Source: Pratylenchus scribneri (Eukaryota; Nematoda; Chromadorea; Rhabditida; Pratylenchidae). Taken from it: DNA of 64,000 bases. Made by a program: the position numbers and the translations under genes. The stretch spans positions 806,001-870,000 of the forward strand of contig JAQSEB010000048.1 of NCBI GenBank assembly GCA_030063045.1, read 5' to 3'. The notes under the pieces were generated by a model. It saw only the letters and a list, made by a program, of their open reading frames with translations, was not told the DNA's origin and did not search any database. Positions 1 through 13,502 of the stretch are shown one piece after another; the first letter of the stretch is position 1; each line of letters starts with the position of its first letter.

Positions 1-1384
1 AAAATTGTTAGGCTAGAAACAGTTTTTAGATACTAAGAAATAGTCTAAAATATTTTACTGAATTTAAAAATATTAATTTTGTGTAGCTCAGTGAAAAAAT
101 AAGTGAATTAGAGGGTAACTTATTCGATTTTTCGGTCCAAAAAATATATTTTTATTGGATTTTAAAAAAAATTGTTAGGCTAGAAACAGTTTTTAGATAC
201 TAAGAAATAGTCTAAAATATTTTACTGAATTTAAAAATATTAATTTTGTGTAGCTCAGTGAAAAAATGAGTGATTGAATTAATGAAGGTATTCGATTTTT
301 CGGTCCAAAAAATATATTTTTATTGGATTTTAAAAAAAATTGTTAGGCTAGAAACAGTTTTTAGATACTAAGAAATAGTCTAAAATATTTTACTGAATTT
401 AAAAATATTAATTTTGTGTAGCTCAGTGAAAAAATGAGTGATTGAATTAATGAAGGTATTCGATTTTTCGGTCCAAAAAATATATTTTTATTGGATTTTA
501 AAAAAAATTGTTAGGCTAGAAACAGTTTTTAGATACTAAGAAATAGTCTAAAATATTTTACTGAATTTAAAAATATTAATTTTGTGTAGCTCAGTGAAAA
601 AATAAGTGAATTAGAGGGTAACTTATTCGATTTTTCGGTCCAAAAAATATATTTTTATTGGATTTTAAAAAAAATTGTTAGGCTATAAACAGTTTTTAGA
701 TACTAAGAAATAGTCTAAAATATTTTACTGAATTTAAAAATATTAATTTTGGGTAGCTCAGTGAAAAAATAAGTGAATTAGAGGGTAACTTATTCGATTT
801 TTCGGTCCAAAAAATATATTTTTATTGGATTTTAAAAAAAATTGTTAGGCTATAAACAGTTTTTAGATACTAAGAAATAGTCTAAAATATTTTACTGAAT
901 TTAAAAATATTAATTTTGGGTAGCTCAGTGAAAAAATGAGTGATTGAATTAATGAAGGTATTCGATTTTTCGGTCCAAAAAATATATTTTTATTGGATTT
1001 TTAAAAAATTGTTAGGCTAGAAACAGTTTTTAGATACTAAGAAATAGTCTAAAATATTTTACTGAATTTAAAAATATTAATTTTGTGTAGCTCAGTGAAA
1101 AAATAAGTGAATTATAGGGTAACTTATTCGATTTTTCGGTCCAAAAAATATATTTTTATTGGATTTTAAAAAAAATTGTTAGGCTAGTAACAGTTTTTAG
1201 ATACTAAGAAATAGTCTAAAATATTTTACTGAATTTAAAAATATTAATTTTGGGTAGCTCAGTGAAAAAATGAGTGATTGAATTAATGAAGGTATTCGAT
1301 TTTTCGGTCCAAAAAATATATTTTTATTGGATTTTTAAAAAATTGTTAGGCTAGAAACAGTTTTTAGTTACTAAGAAATAGTCT

Positions 1385-1600
1385 TGTCGCGGATAGACGC
1401 TGCTTCTATCCGTGAAGGTAGAGTTTTTGTAGTCGGGCTGCAAAGGAGCAAAAGATTGGGTGGGATGTTGCTTCGAACTGGGCCCAGCGCTGCCGTTGTT
1501 AGCCATCGCTCTACCGATTGAGCCATCCACACCACCGATGGTCGGCTCTTTGGATGTTGTTTTTGCTCCTCGCGGATTGAGGGCAATTCAATCCGCGACA
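1385..1600. repeat. 216-bp unit of the composite element, left copy
   Basis: This is a self-contained unit with 10-bp inverted termini and terminal hairpins. The only clear difference from the right copy is at the base that varies among inserts (GAGTTTTTG or GAGTTATTG), and in this insert the two look identical. That suggests recent duplication or gene conversion of the unit inside the element. Confidence 0.8.
1459..1534 (-). other. Degenerate tRNA-like (pol III promoter-like) segment
   Basis: On the minus strand, TGGCTCAATCGGTAGAGC (1508-1525) fits an A box and a tRNA D arm (GCTC/GAGC). AGTTCGAAGC about 30 bases downstream is a weak B box or T loop. The anticodon and T stems do not pair properly, so this is not a working tRNA gene. 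It looks like a tRNA-derived remnant of SINE type. The same segment occurs twice in each of the seven inserts, giving 14 copies in the window. The protein-like frames across it are the familiar artefact of translating tRNA-derived repeats. Confidence 0.5.
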
Positions 1601-1917
1601 TTCCCAACGAGAGAAGATGTTGTTTCCAGCTCTCGAGGATTGCTCAATGGTAATCCTCGACACTCCACAGAAGAGAAGGTGTTGTCAGTCCTTAACCTTT
1701 ATGCAGCGATTTGGCTCTTTTCCATTGGACAGAAACGCCGCTTCATCTAGGCGTCGAGTCAGCGCCTCTGCCAGCCAGAGGAGAACAGCCGATGGCAAAT
1801 AGCCATATTGTTGACCCAGTGGTCCCTCGCATGGCTTTTTATCCAACCCTCTCCGCGAGTGAAGGATAGTTCTGTCGTTTCTCTTGCCAATGGTTTTTGA
1901 ACAAGCCAGGGTCGCCA
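1601..1917. other. 317-bp middle segment of the composite element
   Basis: The segment is GC-richer than the satellite and rich in short inverted repeats. Near 1632-1662 it carries a diverged version of the 216-bp unit's right end, reading TGTCGAGGATT on the minus strand against TGTCGCGGATT at the true end. Part of it may therefore be an older, related element. On the minus strand it also carries the second half of a 144-codon frame that runs in from the right 216-bp unit. I do not recognise that peptide and do not propose it as a gene. Confidence 0.55.
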
Positions 1918-2133
1918 TGTCGCGGATAGACGCTGCTTCTATCCGTGAAGGTAGAGTTTTTGTAGTCGGGCTGCAAAGGAGCAAAAGATTGGGTGGGATG
2001 TTGCTTCGAACTGGGCCCAGCGCTGCCGTTGTTAGCCATCGCTCTACCGATTGAGCCATCCACACCACCGATGGTCGGCTCTTTGGATGTTGTTTTTGCT
2101 CCTCGCGGATTGAGGGCAATTCAATCCGCGACA
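1918..2133. repeat. 216-bp unit of the composite element, right copy
   Basis: Direct repeat of the 216-bp unit. Its left end directly follows GGGTCGCCA and it ends at the outer GTCT duplication. In inserts three to six this copy keeps GAGTTTTTG while the left copy has GAGTTATTG, so the two halves have begun to diverge within one element. Confidence 0.8.
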
Positions 2134-5100
2134 GTCTAAAATATTTTACTGAATTTAAAAATATTAATTTTGGGTAGCTCAGTGAAAAAATAAGTGAATT
2201 AGAGGGTAACTTATTCGATTTTTCGGTCCAAAAAATATATTTTTATTGGATTTTTAAAAAATTGTTAGGCTAGAAACAGTTTTTAGATACTAAGAAATAG
2301 TCTAAAATATTTTACTGAATTTAAAAATATTAATTTTGAGTAGCTCAGTGAAAAAATGGTTGATTGAATTAATGAAGATATTCGATTTTTCGGTCCAAAA
2401 AATATATTTTTATTGGATTTTTAAAAAATTGTTAGGCTATAAACAGTTTTTAGATACTAAGAAATAGTCTAAAATATTTTACTGAATTTAAAAATATTAA
2501 TTTTGTGTAGCTCAGTGAAAAAATGAGTGATTGAATTAATGAAGGTATTCGATTTTTCGGTCCAAAAAATATATTTTTATTGGATTTTAAAAAAAATTGT
2601 TAGGCTAGAAACAGTTTTTAGATACTAAGAAATAGTCTAAAATATTTTACTGAATTTAAAAATATAAATTTTGTGTAGCTCAGTGAAAAAATAAGTGAAT
2701 TAGAGGGTAACTTATTCGATTTTTCGGTCCAAATAATATATTTTTATTGGATTTTTAAAAAATTGTTAGGCTAGAAACAGTTTTTAGATACTAAGAAATA
2801 GTCTAAAATATTTTACTGAATTTAAAAATATTAATTTTGTGTAGCTCAGTGAAAAAATGAGTGATTGAATTAATGAAGGTATTCGATTTTTCGGTCCAAA
2901 AAATATATTTTTATTGGATTTTTAAAAAATTGTTAGGCTAGAAACAGTTTTTAGATACTAAGAAATAGTCTAAAATATTTTACTGAATTTAAAAATATTA
3001 ATTTTGGGTAGCTCAGTGAAAAAATAAGTGAATTAGAGGGTAACTTATTCGATTTTTCGGTCCAAAAAATATATTTTTATTGGATTTTTATAAAATTGTT
3101 AGGCTAGAAACAGTTTTTAGATACTAAGAAATAGTCTAAAATATTTTACTGAATTTAAAAATATTAATTTTGAGTAGCTCAGTGAAAAAAAGGGTGATTG
3201 AATTAATGAAGATATTCGATTTTTCGGTCCAAAAAATATATTTTTAATGGATTTTTAAAAAATTGTTAGGCTATAAACAGTTTTTAGATACTAAGAAATA
3301 GTCTAAAATATTTTACTGAATTTAAAAATATTAATTTTGTGTAGCTCAGTGAAAAAATGAGTGATTGAATTAATGAAGGTATTCGATTTTTCGGTCCAAA
3401 AAATATATTTTTATTGGATTTTAAAAAAAATTGTTAGGCTAGAAACAGTTTTTAGATACTAAGAAATAGTCTAAAATATTTTACTGAATTTAAAAATATT
3501 AATTTTGTGTAGCTCAGTGAAAAAATGAGTGATTGAATTAATGAAGGTATTCGATTTTTCGGTCCAAAAAATATATTTTTATTGGATTTTAAAAAAAATT
3601 GTTAGGCTAGAAACAGTTTTTAGATACTAAGAAATAGTCTAAAATATTTTACTGAATTTAAAAATATTAATTTTGTGTAGCTCAGTGAAAAAATGAGTGA
3701 TTGAATTAATGAAGGTATTCGATTTTTCGGTCCAAAAAATATATTTTTATTGGATTTTAAAAAAAATTGTTAGGCTAGAAACAGTTTTTAGATACTATGA
3801 AATAGTCTAAAATATTTTACTGAATTTAAAAATATTAATTTTGTGTAGCTCAATGAAAAAATGAGTGATTGAATTAATGAAGGTATTCGATTTTTCGGTC
3901 CAAAAAATATATTTTTATTGGATTATTAAAAAAATTGTTAGGCTAGAAACAGTTTTTAGATACTAAGAAATAGTCTAAAATATTTTACTGAATTTAAAAA
4001 TATTAATTTTGGGAGCTCAGTGAAAAAATGAGTGATTGAATTAATGAAGGTATTCGATTTTTCGGTCCAAAAAATATGTTTTTATTGGATTTTTAAAAAA
4101 TTGTTAGGCTAGAAACAGTTTTTAGATACTAAGAAATAGTCTAAAATATTTTACTGAATTTAAAAATATTAATTTTGGGTAGCTCAGTGAAAAAATAAGT
4201 GAATTAGAGGGTAACTTATTCGATTTTTCGGTCCAAAAAATATATTTTTATTGGATTTTAAAAAAAATTATTAGGCTAGTAACAGTTTTTAGATACTAAG
4301 AAATAGTCTAAAATATTTTATGAATTTAAAAATATTAATTTTGGGTAGCTCAGTGAAAAAATGAGTGATTGAATTAATGAAGGTATTCGATTTTTCGGTC
4401 CAAAAAATATATTTTTATTGGATTTTTAAAAAATTGTTAGGCTAGAAACAGTTTTTAGATACTAAGAAATAGTCTAAAATATTTTACTGAATTTAAAAAT
4501 ATTAATTTTGTGTAGCTCAGTGAAAAAATAAGTGAATTAGAGGGTAACTTATTCGATTTTTCGGTCCAAAAAATATATTTTTATTGGATTTTAAAAAAAA
4601 TTGTTAGGCTAGAAACAGTTTTTAGATACTAAGAAATAGTCTAAAATATTTTACTGAATTTAAAAATATTAATTTTGTGTAGCTCAGTGAAAAAATGAGT
4701 GATTGAATTAATGAAGGTATTCGATTTTTCGGTCCAAAAAATATATTTTTATTGGATTTTAAAAAAAATTGTTAGGCTAGAAACAGTTTTTAGATACTAA
4801 GAAATAGTCTAAAATATTTTACTGAATTTAAAAATATTAATTTTGTGTAGCTCAGTGAAAAAATAAGTGAATTATAGGGTAACTTATTCGATTTTTCGGT
4901 CCAAAAAATATATTTTTATTGGATTTTAAAAAAAATTGTTAGGCTAGAAACAGTTTTTAGATACTAAGAAATAGTCTAAAATATTTTACTGAATTTAAAA
5001 ATATTAATTTTGTGTAGCTCAGTGAAAAAATGAGTGATTGAATTAATGAAGGTATTCGATTTTTCGGTCCAAAAAATATATTTTTATTGGATTTTAAAAA

Positions 5101-5981
5101 AAATTGTTAGGCTAGAAACAGTTTTTAGATACTAAGAAATAGTCTAAAATATTTTACTGAATTTAAAAATATTAATTTTGTGTAGCTCAGTGAAAAAATA
5201 AGTGAATTAGAGGGTAACTTATTCGATTTTTCGGTCCAAAAAATATATTTTTATTGGATTTTAAAAAAAATTGTTAGGCTATAAACAGTTTTTAGATACT
5301 AAGAAATAGTCTAAAATATTTTACTGAATTTAAAAATATTAATTTTGGGTAGCTCAGTGAAAAAATAAGTGAATTAGAGGGTAACTTATTCGATTTTTCG
5401 GTCCAAAAAATATATTTTTATTGGATTTTAAAAAAAATTGTTAGGCTATAAACAGTTTTTAGATACTAAGAAATAGTCTAAAATATTTTACTGAATTTAA
5501 AAATATTAATTTTGGGTAGCTCAGTGAAAAAATGAGTGATTGAATTAATGAAGGTATTCGATTTTTCGGTCCAAAAAATATATTTTTATTGGATTTTTAA
5601 AAAATTGTTAGGCTAGAAACAGTTTTTAGATACTAAGAAATAGTCTAAAATATTTTACTGAATTTAAAAATATTAATTTTGTGTAGCTCAGTGAAAAAAT
5701 AAGTGAATTATAGGGTAACTTATTCGATTTTTCGGTCCAAAAAATATATTTTTATTGGATTTTAAAAAAAAATTGTTAGGCTAGTAACAGTTTTTAGATA
5801 CTAAGAAATAGTCTAAAATATTTTACTGAATTTAAAAATATTAATTTTGGGTAGCTCAGTGAAAAAATGAGTGATTGAATTAATGAAGGTATTCGATTTT
5901 TCGGTCCAAAAAATATATTTTTATTGGATTTTTAAAAAATTGTTAGGCTAGAAACAGTTTTTAGTTACTAAGAAATAGTCT

Positions 5982-6730
5982 TGTCGCGGATAGACGCTGC
6001 TTCTATCCGTGAAGGTAGAGTTTTTGTAGTCGGGCTGCAAAGGAGCAAAAGATTGGGTGGGATGTTGCTTCGAACTGGGCCCAGCGCTGCCGTTGTTAGC
6101 CATCGCTCTACCGATTGAGCCATCCACACCACCGATGGTCGGCTCTTTGGATGTTGTTTTTGCTCCTCGCGGATTGAGGGCAATTCAATCCGCGACATTC
6201 CCAACGAGAGAAGATGTTGTTTCCAGCTCTCGAGGATTGCTCAATGGTAATCCTCGACACTCCACAGAAGAGAAGGTGTTGTCAGTCCTTAACCTTTATG
6301 CAGCGATTTGGCTCTTTTCCATTGGACAGAAACGCCGCTTCATCTAGGCGTCGAGTCAGCGCCTCTGCCAGCCAGAGGAGAACAGCCGATGGCAAATAGC
6401 CATATTGTTGACCCAGTGGTCCCTCGCATGGCTTTTTATCCAACCCTCTCCGCGAGTGAAGGATAGTTCTGTCGTTTCTCTTGCCAATGGTTTTTGAACA
6501 AGCCAGGGTCGCCATGTCGCGGATAGACGCTGCTTCTATCCGTGAAGGTAGAGTTTTTGTAGTCGGGCTGCAAAGGAGCAAAAGATTGGGTGGGATGTTG
6601 CTTCGAACTGGGCCCAGCGCTGCCGTTGTTAGCCATCGCTCTACCGATTGAGCCATCCACACCACCGATGGTCGGCTCTTTGGATGTTGTTTTTGCTCCT
6701 CGCGGATTGAGGGCAATTCAATCCGCGACA
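5982..6730. mobile_element. 749-bp composite TIR element, copy 2
   Basis: I see no difference from copy 1, including the upstream satellite variant TTAGTTACTAAG. It lies exactly 4597 bp from copy 1. The surrounding monomers also match copy 1 in order, so both belong to one repeated block rather than to two insertions. Confidence 0.8.
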
Positions 6731-9700
6731 GTCTAAAATATTTTACTGAATTTAAAAATATTAATTTTGGGTAGCTCAGTGAAAAAATAAGTGAATTAGA
6801 GGGTAACTTATTCGATTTTTCGGTCCAAAAAATATATTTTTATTGGATTTTTAAAAAATTGTTAGGCTAGAAACAGTTTTTAGATACTAAGAAATAGTCT
6901 AAAATATTTTACTGAATTTAAAAATATTAATTTTGAGTAGCTCAGTGAAAAAATGGTTGATTGAATTAATGAAGATATTCGATTTTTCGGTCCAAAAAAT
7001 ATATTTTTATTGGATTTTTAAAAAATTGTTAGGCTATAAACAGTTTTTAGATACTAAGAAATAGTCTAAAATATTTTACTGAATTTAAAAATATTAATTT
7101 TGTGTAGCTCAGTGAAAAAATGAGTGATTGAATTAATGAAGGTATTCGATTTTTCGGTCCAAAAAATATATTTTTATTGGATTTTAAAAAAAATTGTTAG
7201 GCTAGAAACAGTTTTTAGATACTAAGAAATAGTCTAAAATATTTTACTGAATTTAAAAATATAAATTTTGTGTAGCTCAGTGAAAAAATAAGTGAATTAG
7301 AGGGTAACTTATTCGATTTTTCGGTCCAAATAATATATTTTTATTGGATTTTTAAAAAATTGTTAGGCTAGAAACAGTTTTTAGATACTAAGAAATAGTC
7401 TAAAATATTTTACTGAATTTAAAAATATTAATTTTGTGTAGCTCAGTGAAAAAATGAGTGATTGAATTAATGAAGGTATTCGATTTTTCGGTCCAAAAAA
7501 TATATTTTTATTGGATTTTTAAAAAATTGTTAGGCTAGAAACAGTTTTTAGATACTAAGAAATAGTCTAAAATATTTTACTGAATTTAAAAATATTAATT
7601 TTGGGTAGCTCAGTGAAAAAATAAGTGAATTAGAGGGTAACTTATTCGATTTTTCGGTCCAAAAAATATATTTTTATTGGATTTTTATAAAATTGTTAGG
7701 CTAGAAACAGTTTTTAGATACTAAGAAATAGTCTAAAATATTTTACTGAATTTAAAAATATTAATTTTGAGTAGCTCAGTGAAAAAAAGGGTGATTGAAT
7801 TAATGAAGATATTCGATTTTTCGGTCCAAAAAATATATTTTTAATGGATTTTTAAAAAATTGTTAGGCTATAAACAGTTTTTAGATACTAAGAAATAGTC
7901 TAAAATATTTTACTGAATTTAAAAATATTAATTTTGTGTAGCTCAGTGAAAAAATGAGTGATTGAATTAATGAAGGTATTCGATTTTTCGGTCCAAAAAA
8001 TATATTTTTATTGGATTTTAAAAAAAATTGTTAGGCTAGAAACAGTTTTTAGATACTAAGAAATAGTCTAAAATATTTTACTGAATTTAAAAATATTAAT
8101 TTTGTGTAGCTCAGTGAAAAAATGAGTGATTGAATTAATGAAGGTATTCGATTTTTCGGTCCAAAAAATATATTTTTATTGGATTTTAAAAAAAATTGTT
8201 AGGCTAGAAACAGTTTTTAGATACTAAGAAATAGTCTAAAATATTTTACTGAATTTAAAAATATTAATTTTGTGTAGCTCAGTGAAAAAATGAGTGATTG
8301 AATTAATGAAGGTATTCGATTTTTCGGTCCAAAAAATATATTTTTATTGGATTTTAAAAAAAATTGTTAGGCTAGAAACAGTTTTTAGATACTATGAAAT
8401 AGTCTAAAATATTTTACTGAATTTAAAAATATTAATTTTGTGTAGCTCAATGAAAAAATGAGTGATTGAATTAATGAAGGTATTCGATTTTTCGGTCCAA
8501 AAAATATATTTTTATTGGATTATTAAAAAAATTGTTAGGCTAGAAACAGTTTTTAGATACTAAGAAATAGTCTAAAATATTTTACTGAATTTAAAAATAT
8601 TAATTTTGGGAGCTCAGTGAAAAAATGAGTGATTGAATTAATGAAGGTATTCGATTTTTCGGTCCAAAAAATATGTTTTTATTGGATTTTTAAAAAATTG
8701 TTAGGCTAGAAACAGTTTTTAGATACTAAGAAATAGTCTAAAATATTTTACTGAATTTAAAAATATTAATTTTGGGTAGCTCAGTGAAAAAATAAGTGAA
8801 TTAGAGGGTAACTTATTCGATTTTTCGGTCCAAAAAATATATTTTTATTGGATTTTAAAAAAAATTATTAGGCTAGTAACAGTTTTTAGATACTAAGAAA
8901 TAGTCTAAAATATTTTATGAATTTAAAAATATTAATTTTGGGTAGCTCAGTGAAAAAATGAGTGATTGAATTAATGAAGGTATTCGATTTTTCGGTCCAA
9001 AAAATATATTTTTATTGGATTTTTAAAAAATTGTTAGGCTAGAAACAGTTTTTAGATACTAAGAAATAGTCTAAAATATTTTACTGAATTTAAAAATATT
9101 AATTTTGTGTAGCTCAGTGAAAAAATAAGTGAATTAGAGGGTAACTTATTCGATTTTTCGGTCCAAAAAATATATTTTTATTGGATTTTAAAAAAAATTG
9201 TTAGGCTAGAAACAGTTTTTAGATACTAAGAAATAGTCTAAAATATTTTACTGAATTTAAAAATATTAATTTTGTGTAGCTCAGTGAAAAAATGAGTGAT
9301 TGAATTAATGAAGGTATTCGATTTTTCGGTCCAAAAAATATATTTTTATTGGATTTTAAAAAAAATTGTTAGGCTAGAAACAGTTTTTAGATACTAAGAA
9401 ATAGTCTAAAATATTTTACTGAATTTAAAAATATTAATTTTGTGTAGCTCAGTGAAAAAATAAGTGAATTATAGGGTAACTTATTCGATTTTTCGGTCCA
9501 AAAAATATATTTTTATTGGATTTTAAAAAAAATTGTTAGGCTAGAAACAGTTTTTAGATACTAAGAAATAGTCTAAAATATTTTACTGAATTTAAAAATA
9601 TTAATTTTGTGTAGCTCAGTGAAAAAATGAGTGATTGAATTAATGAAGGTATTCGATTTTTCGGTCCAAAAAATATATTTTTATTGGATTTTAAAAAAAA

Positions 9701-10577
9701 TTGTTAGGCTAGAAACAGTTTTTAGATACTAAGAAATAGTCTAAAATATTTTACTGAATTTAAAAATATTAATTTTGTGTAGCTCAGTGAAAAAATAAGT
9801 GAATTAGAGGGTAACTTATTCGATTTTTCGGTCCAAAAAATATATTTTTATTGGATTTTAAAAAAAATTGTTAGGCTATAAACAGTTTTTAGATACTAAG
9901 AAATAGTCTAAAATATTTTACTGAATTTAAAAATATTAATTTTGGGTAGCTCAGTGAAAAAATAAGTGAATTAGAGGGTAACTTATTCGATTTTTCGGTC
10001 CAAAAAATATATTTTTATTGGATTTTAAAAAAAATTGTTAGGCTATAAACAGTTTTTAGATACTAAGAAATAGTCTAAAATATTTTACTGAATTTAAAAA
10101 TATTAATTTTGGGTAGCTCAGTGAAAAAATGAGTGATTGAATTAATGAAGGTATTCGATTTTTCGGTCCAAAAAATATATTTTTATTGGATTTTTAAAAA
10201 ATTGTTAGGCTAGAAACAGTTTTTAGATACTAAGAAATAGTCTAAAATATTTTACTGAATTTAAAAATATTAATTTTGTGTAGCTCAGTGAAAAAATAAG
10301 TGAATTATAGGGTAACTTATTCGATTTTTCGGTCCAAAAAATATATTTTTATTGGATTTTAAAAAAAATTGTTAGGCTAGTAACAGTTTTTAGATACTAA
10401 GAAATAGTCTAAAATATTTTACTGAATTTAAAAATATTAATTTTGGGTAGCTCAGTGAAAAAATGAGTGATTGAATTAATGAAGGTATTCGATTTTTCGG
10501 TCCAAAAAATATATTTTTATTGGATTTTTAAAAAATTGTTAGGCTAGAAACAGTTTTTAGTTACTAAGAAATAGTCT

Positions 10578-11326
10578 TGTCGCGGATAGACGCTGCTTCT
10601 ATCCGTGAAGGTAGAGTTATTGTAGTCGGGCTGCAAAGGAGCAAAAGATTGGGTGGGATGTTGCTTCGAACTGGGCCCAGCGCTGCCGTTGTTAGCCATC
10701 GCTCTACCGATTGAGCCATCCACACCACCGATGGTCGGCTCTTTGGATGTTGTTTTTGCTCCTCGCGGATTGAGGGCAATTCAATCCGCGACATTCCCAA
10801 CGAGAGAAGATGTTGTTTCCAGCTCTCGAGGATTGCTCAATGGTAATCCTCGACACTCCACAGAAGAGAAGGTGTTGTCAGTCCTTAACCTTTATGCAGC
10901 GATTTGGCTCTTTTCCATTGGACAGAAACGCCGCTTCATCTAGGCGTCGAGTCAGCGCCTCTGCCAGCCAGAGGAGAACAGCCGATGGCAAATAGCCATA
11001 TTGTTGACCCAGTGGTCCCTCGCATGGCTTTTTATCCAACCCTCTCCGCGAGTGAAGGATAGTTCTGTCGTTTCTCTTGCCAATGGTTTTTGAACAAGCC
11101 AGGGTCGCCATGTCGCGGATAGACGCTGCTTCTATCCGTGAAGGTAGAGTTTTTGTAGTCGGGCTGCAAAGGAGCAAAAGATTGGGTGGGATGTTGCTTC
11201 GAACTGGGCCCAGCGCTGCCGTTGTTAGCCATCGCTCTACCGATTGAGCCATCCACACCACCGATGGTCGGCTCTTTGGATGTTGTTTTTGCTCCTCGCG
11301 GATTGAGGGCAATTCAATCCGCGACA
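10578..11326. mobile_element. 749-bp composite TIR element, copy 3
   Basis: First insert with GAGTTATTG in the left 216-bp unit; the right unit keeps GAGTTTTTG. The upstream satellite keeps TTAGTTACTAAG. It is separated from copy 4 by only about 13 monomers, so the block to its right is shortened. Confidence 0.8.
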
Positions 11327-13502
11327 GTCTAAAATATTTTACTGAATTTAAAAATATTAATTTTGGGTAGCTCAGTGAAAAAATAAGTGAATTAGAGGGT
11401 AACTTATTCGATTTTTCGGTCCAAAAAATATATTTTTATTGGATTTTTAAAAAATTGTTAGGCTAGAAACAGTTTTTAGATACTAAGAAATAGTCTAAAA
11501 TATTTTACTGAATTTAAAAATATTAATTTTGAGTAGCTCAGTGAAAAAATGGTTGATTGAATTAATGAAGATATTCGATTTTTCGGTCCAAAAAATATAT
11601 TTTTATTGGATTTTTAAAAAATTGTTAGGCTATAAACAGTTTTTAGATACTAAGAAATAGTCTAAAATATTTTACTGAATTTAAAAATATTAATTTTGTG
11701 TAGCTCAGTGAAAAAATGAGTGATTGAATTAATGAAGGTATTCGATTTTTCGGTCCAAAAAATATATTTTTATTGGATTTTAAAAAAAATTGTTAGGCTA
11801 GAAACAGTTTTTAGATACTAAGAAATAGTCTAAAATATTTTACTGAATTTAAAAATATAAATTTTGTGTAGCTCAGTGAAAAAATAAGTGAATTAGAGGG
11901 TAACTTATTCGATTTTTCGGTCCAAATAATATATTTTTATTGGATTTTTAAAAAATTGTTAGGCTAGAAACAGTTTTTAGATACTAAGAAATAGTCTAAA
12001 ATATTTTACTGAATTTAAAAATATTAATTTTGTGTAGCTCAGTGAAAAAATAAGTGAATTAGAGGGTAACTTATTCGATTTTTCGGTCCAAAAAATATAT
12101 TTTTATTGGATTTTAAAAAAAATTGTTAGGCTAGAAACAGTTTTTAGATACTAAGAAATAGTCTAAAATATTTTACTGAATTTAAAAATATTAATTTTGT
12201 GTAGCTCAGTGAAAAAATGAGTGATTGAATTAATGAAGGTATTCGATTTTTCGGTCCAAAAAATATATTTTTATTGGATTTTAAAAAAAATTGTTAGGCT
12301 AGAAACAGTTTTTAGATACTAAGAAATAGTCTAAAATATTTTACTGAATTTAAAAATATTAATTTTGTGTAGCTCAGTGAAAAAATAAGTGAATTATAGG
12401 GTAACTTATTCGATTTTTCGGTCCAAAAAATATATTTTTATTGGATTTTAAAAAAAATTGTTAGGCTAGAAACAGTTTTTAGATACTATGAAATAGTCTA
12501 AAATATTTTACTGAATTTAAAAATATTAATTTTGTGTAGCTCAGTGAAAAAATGAGTGATTGAATTAATGAAGGTATTCGATTTTTCGGTCCAAAAAATA
12601 TATTTTTATTGGATTTTAAAAAAAATTGTTAGGCTAGAAACAGTTTTTAGATACTAAGAAATAGTCTAAAATATTTTACTGAATTTAAAAATATTAATTT
12701 TGTGTAGCTCAGTGAAAAAATAAGTGAATTAGAGGGTAACTTATTCGATTTTTCGGTCCAAAAAATATATTTTTATTGGATTTTAAAAAAAATTGTTAGG
12801 CTATAAACAGTTTTTAGATACTAAGAAATAGTCTAAAATATTTTACTGAATTTAAAAATATTAATTTTGGGTAGCTCAGTGAAAAAATAAGTGAATTAGA
12901 GGGTAACTTATTCGATTTTTCGGTCCAAAAAATATATTTTTATTGGATTTTAAAAAAAATTGTTAGGCTATAAACAGTTTTTAGATACTAAGAAATAGTC
13001 TAAAATATTTTACTGAATTTAAAAATATTAATTTTGGGTAGCTCAGTGAAAAAATGAGTGATTGAATTAATGAAGGTATTCGATTTTTCGGTCCAAAAAA
13101 TATATTTTTATTGGATTTTTAAAAAATTGTTAGGCTAGAAACAGTTTTTAGATACTAAGAAATAGTCTAAAATATTTTACTGAATTTAAAAATATTAATT
13201 TTGTGTAGCTCAGTGAAAAAATAAGTGAATTATAGGGTAACTTATTCGATTTTTCGGTCCAAAAAATATATTTTTATTGGATTTTAAAAAAAATTGTTAG
13301 GCTAGTAACAGTTTTTAGATACTAAGAAATAGTCTAAAATATTTTACTGAATTTAAAAATATTAATTTTGGGTAGCTCAGTGAAAAAATGAGTGATTGAA
13401 TTAATGAAGGTATTCGATTTTTCGGTCCAAAAAATATATTTTTATTGGATTTTTAAAAAATTGTTAGGCTAGAAACAGTTTTTAGTTACTAAGAAATAGT
13501 CT

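Larger units (their letters stand above)
1385..2133. mobile_element. 749-bp composite TIR element, copy 1
   Basis: The element begins TGTCGCGGAT and ends with the exact inverse ATCCGCGACA. It splits the monomer sequence AAATAGTCTAAAAT so that GTCT is present on both sides, a 4-bp target duplication. Inside, a 216-bp unit occurs twice in direct orientation (1385-1600 and 1918-2133), each with its own 10-bp inverted ends, around a 317-bp middle (1601-1917). Each 216-bp end also folds into a hairpin (CGGATAGA/TCTATCCG on the left, CGCGGATTGA/TCAATCCGCG on the right). The middle holds more hairpins, among them CCTCTG/CAGAGG and CGAGGATT/AATCCTCG. There is no transposase, so it would be non-autonomous. 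The family is not recognised. A 4-bp duplication occurs in Sola and Chapaev elements, but the ends alone do not assign it. Confidence 0.8.

Noticed and set aside
1459..1534. Functional tRNA gene
   Set aside because: Only the D arm is intact. The anticodon and T stems do not pair and the acceptor stem is mismatched.
1371..2119. Open frames of 61 to 144 codons in each 749-bp insert, both strands
   Set aside because: They overlap in several frames, cross the element boundaries into satellite DNA, and the recurring WMAQSVERW-type peptide is the translation of a tRNA-like D arm. No protein family is visible.
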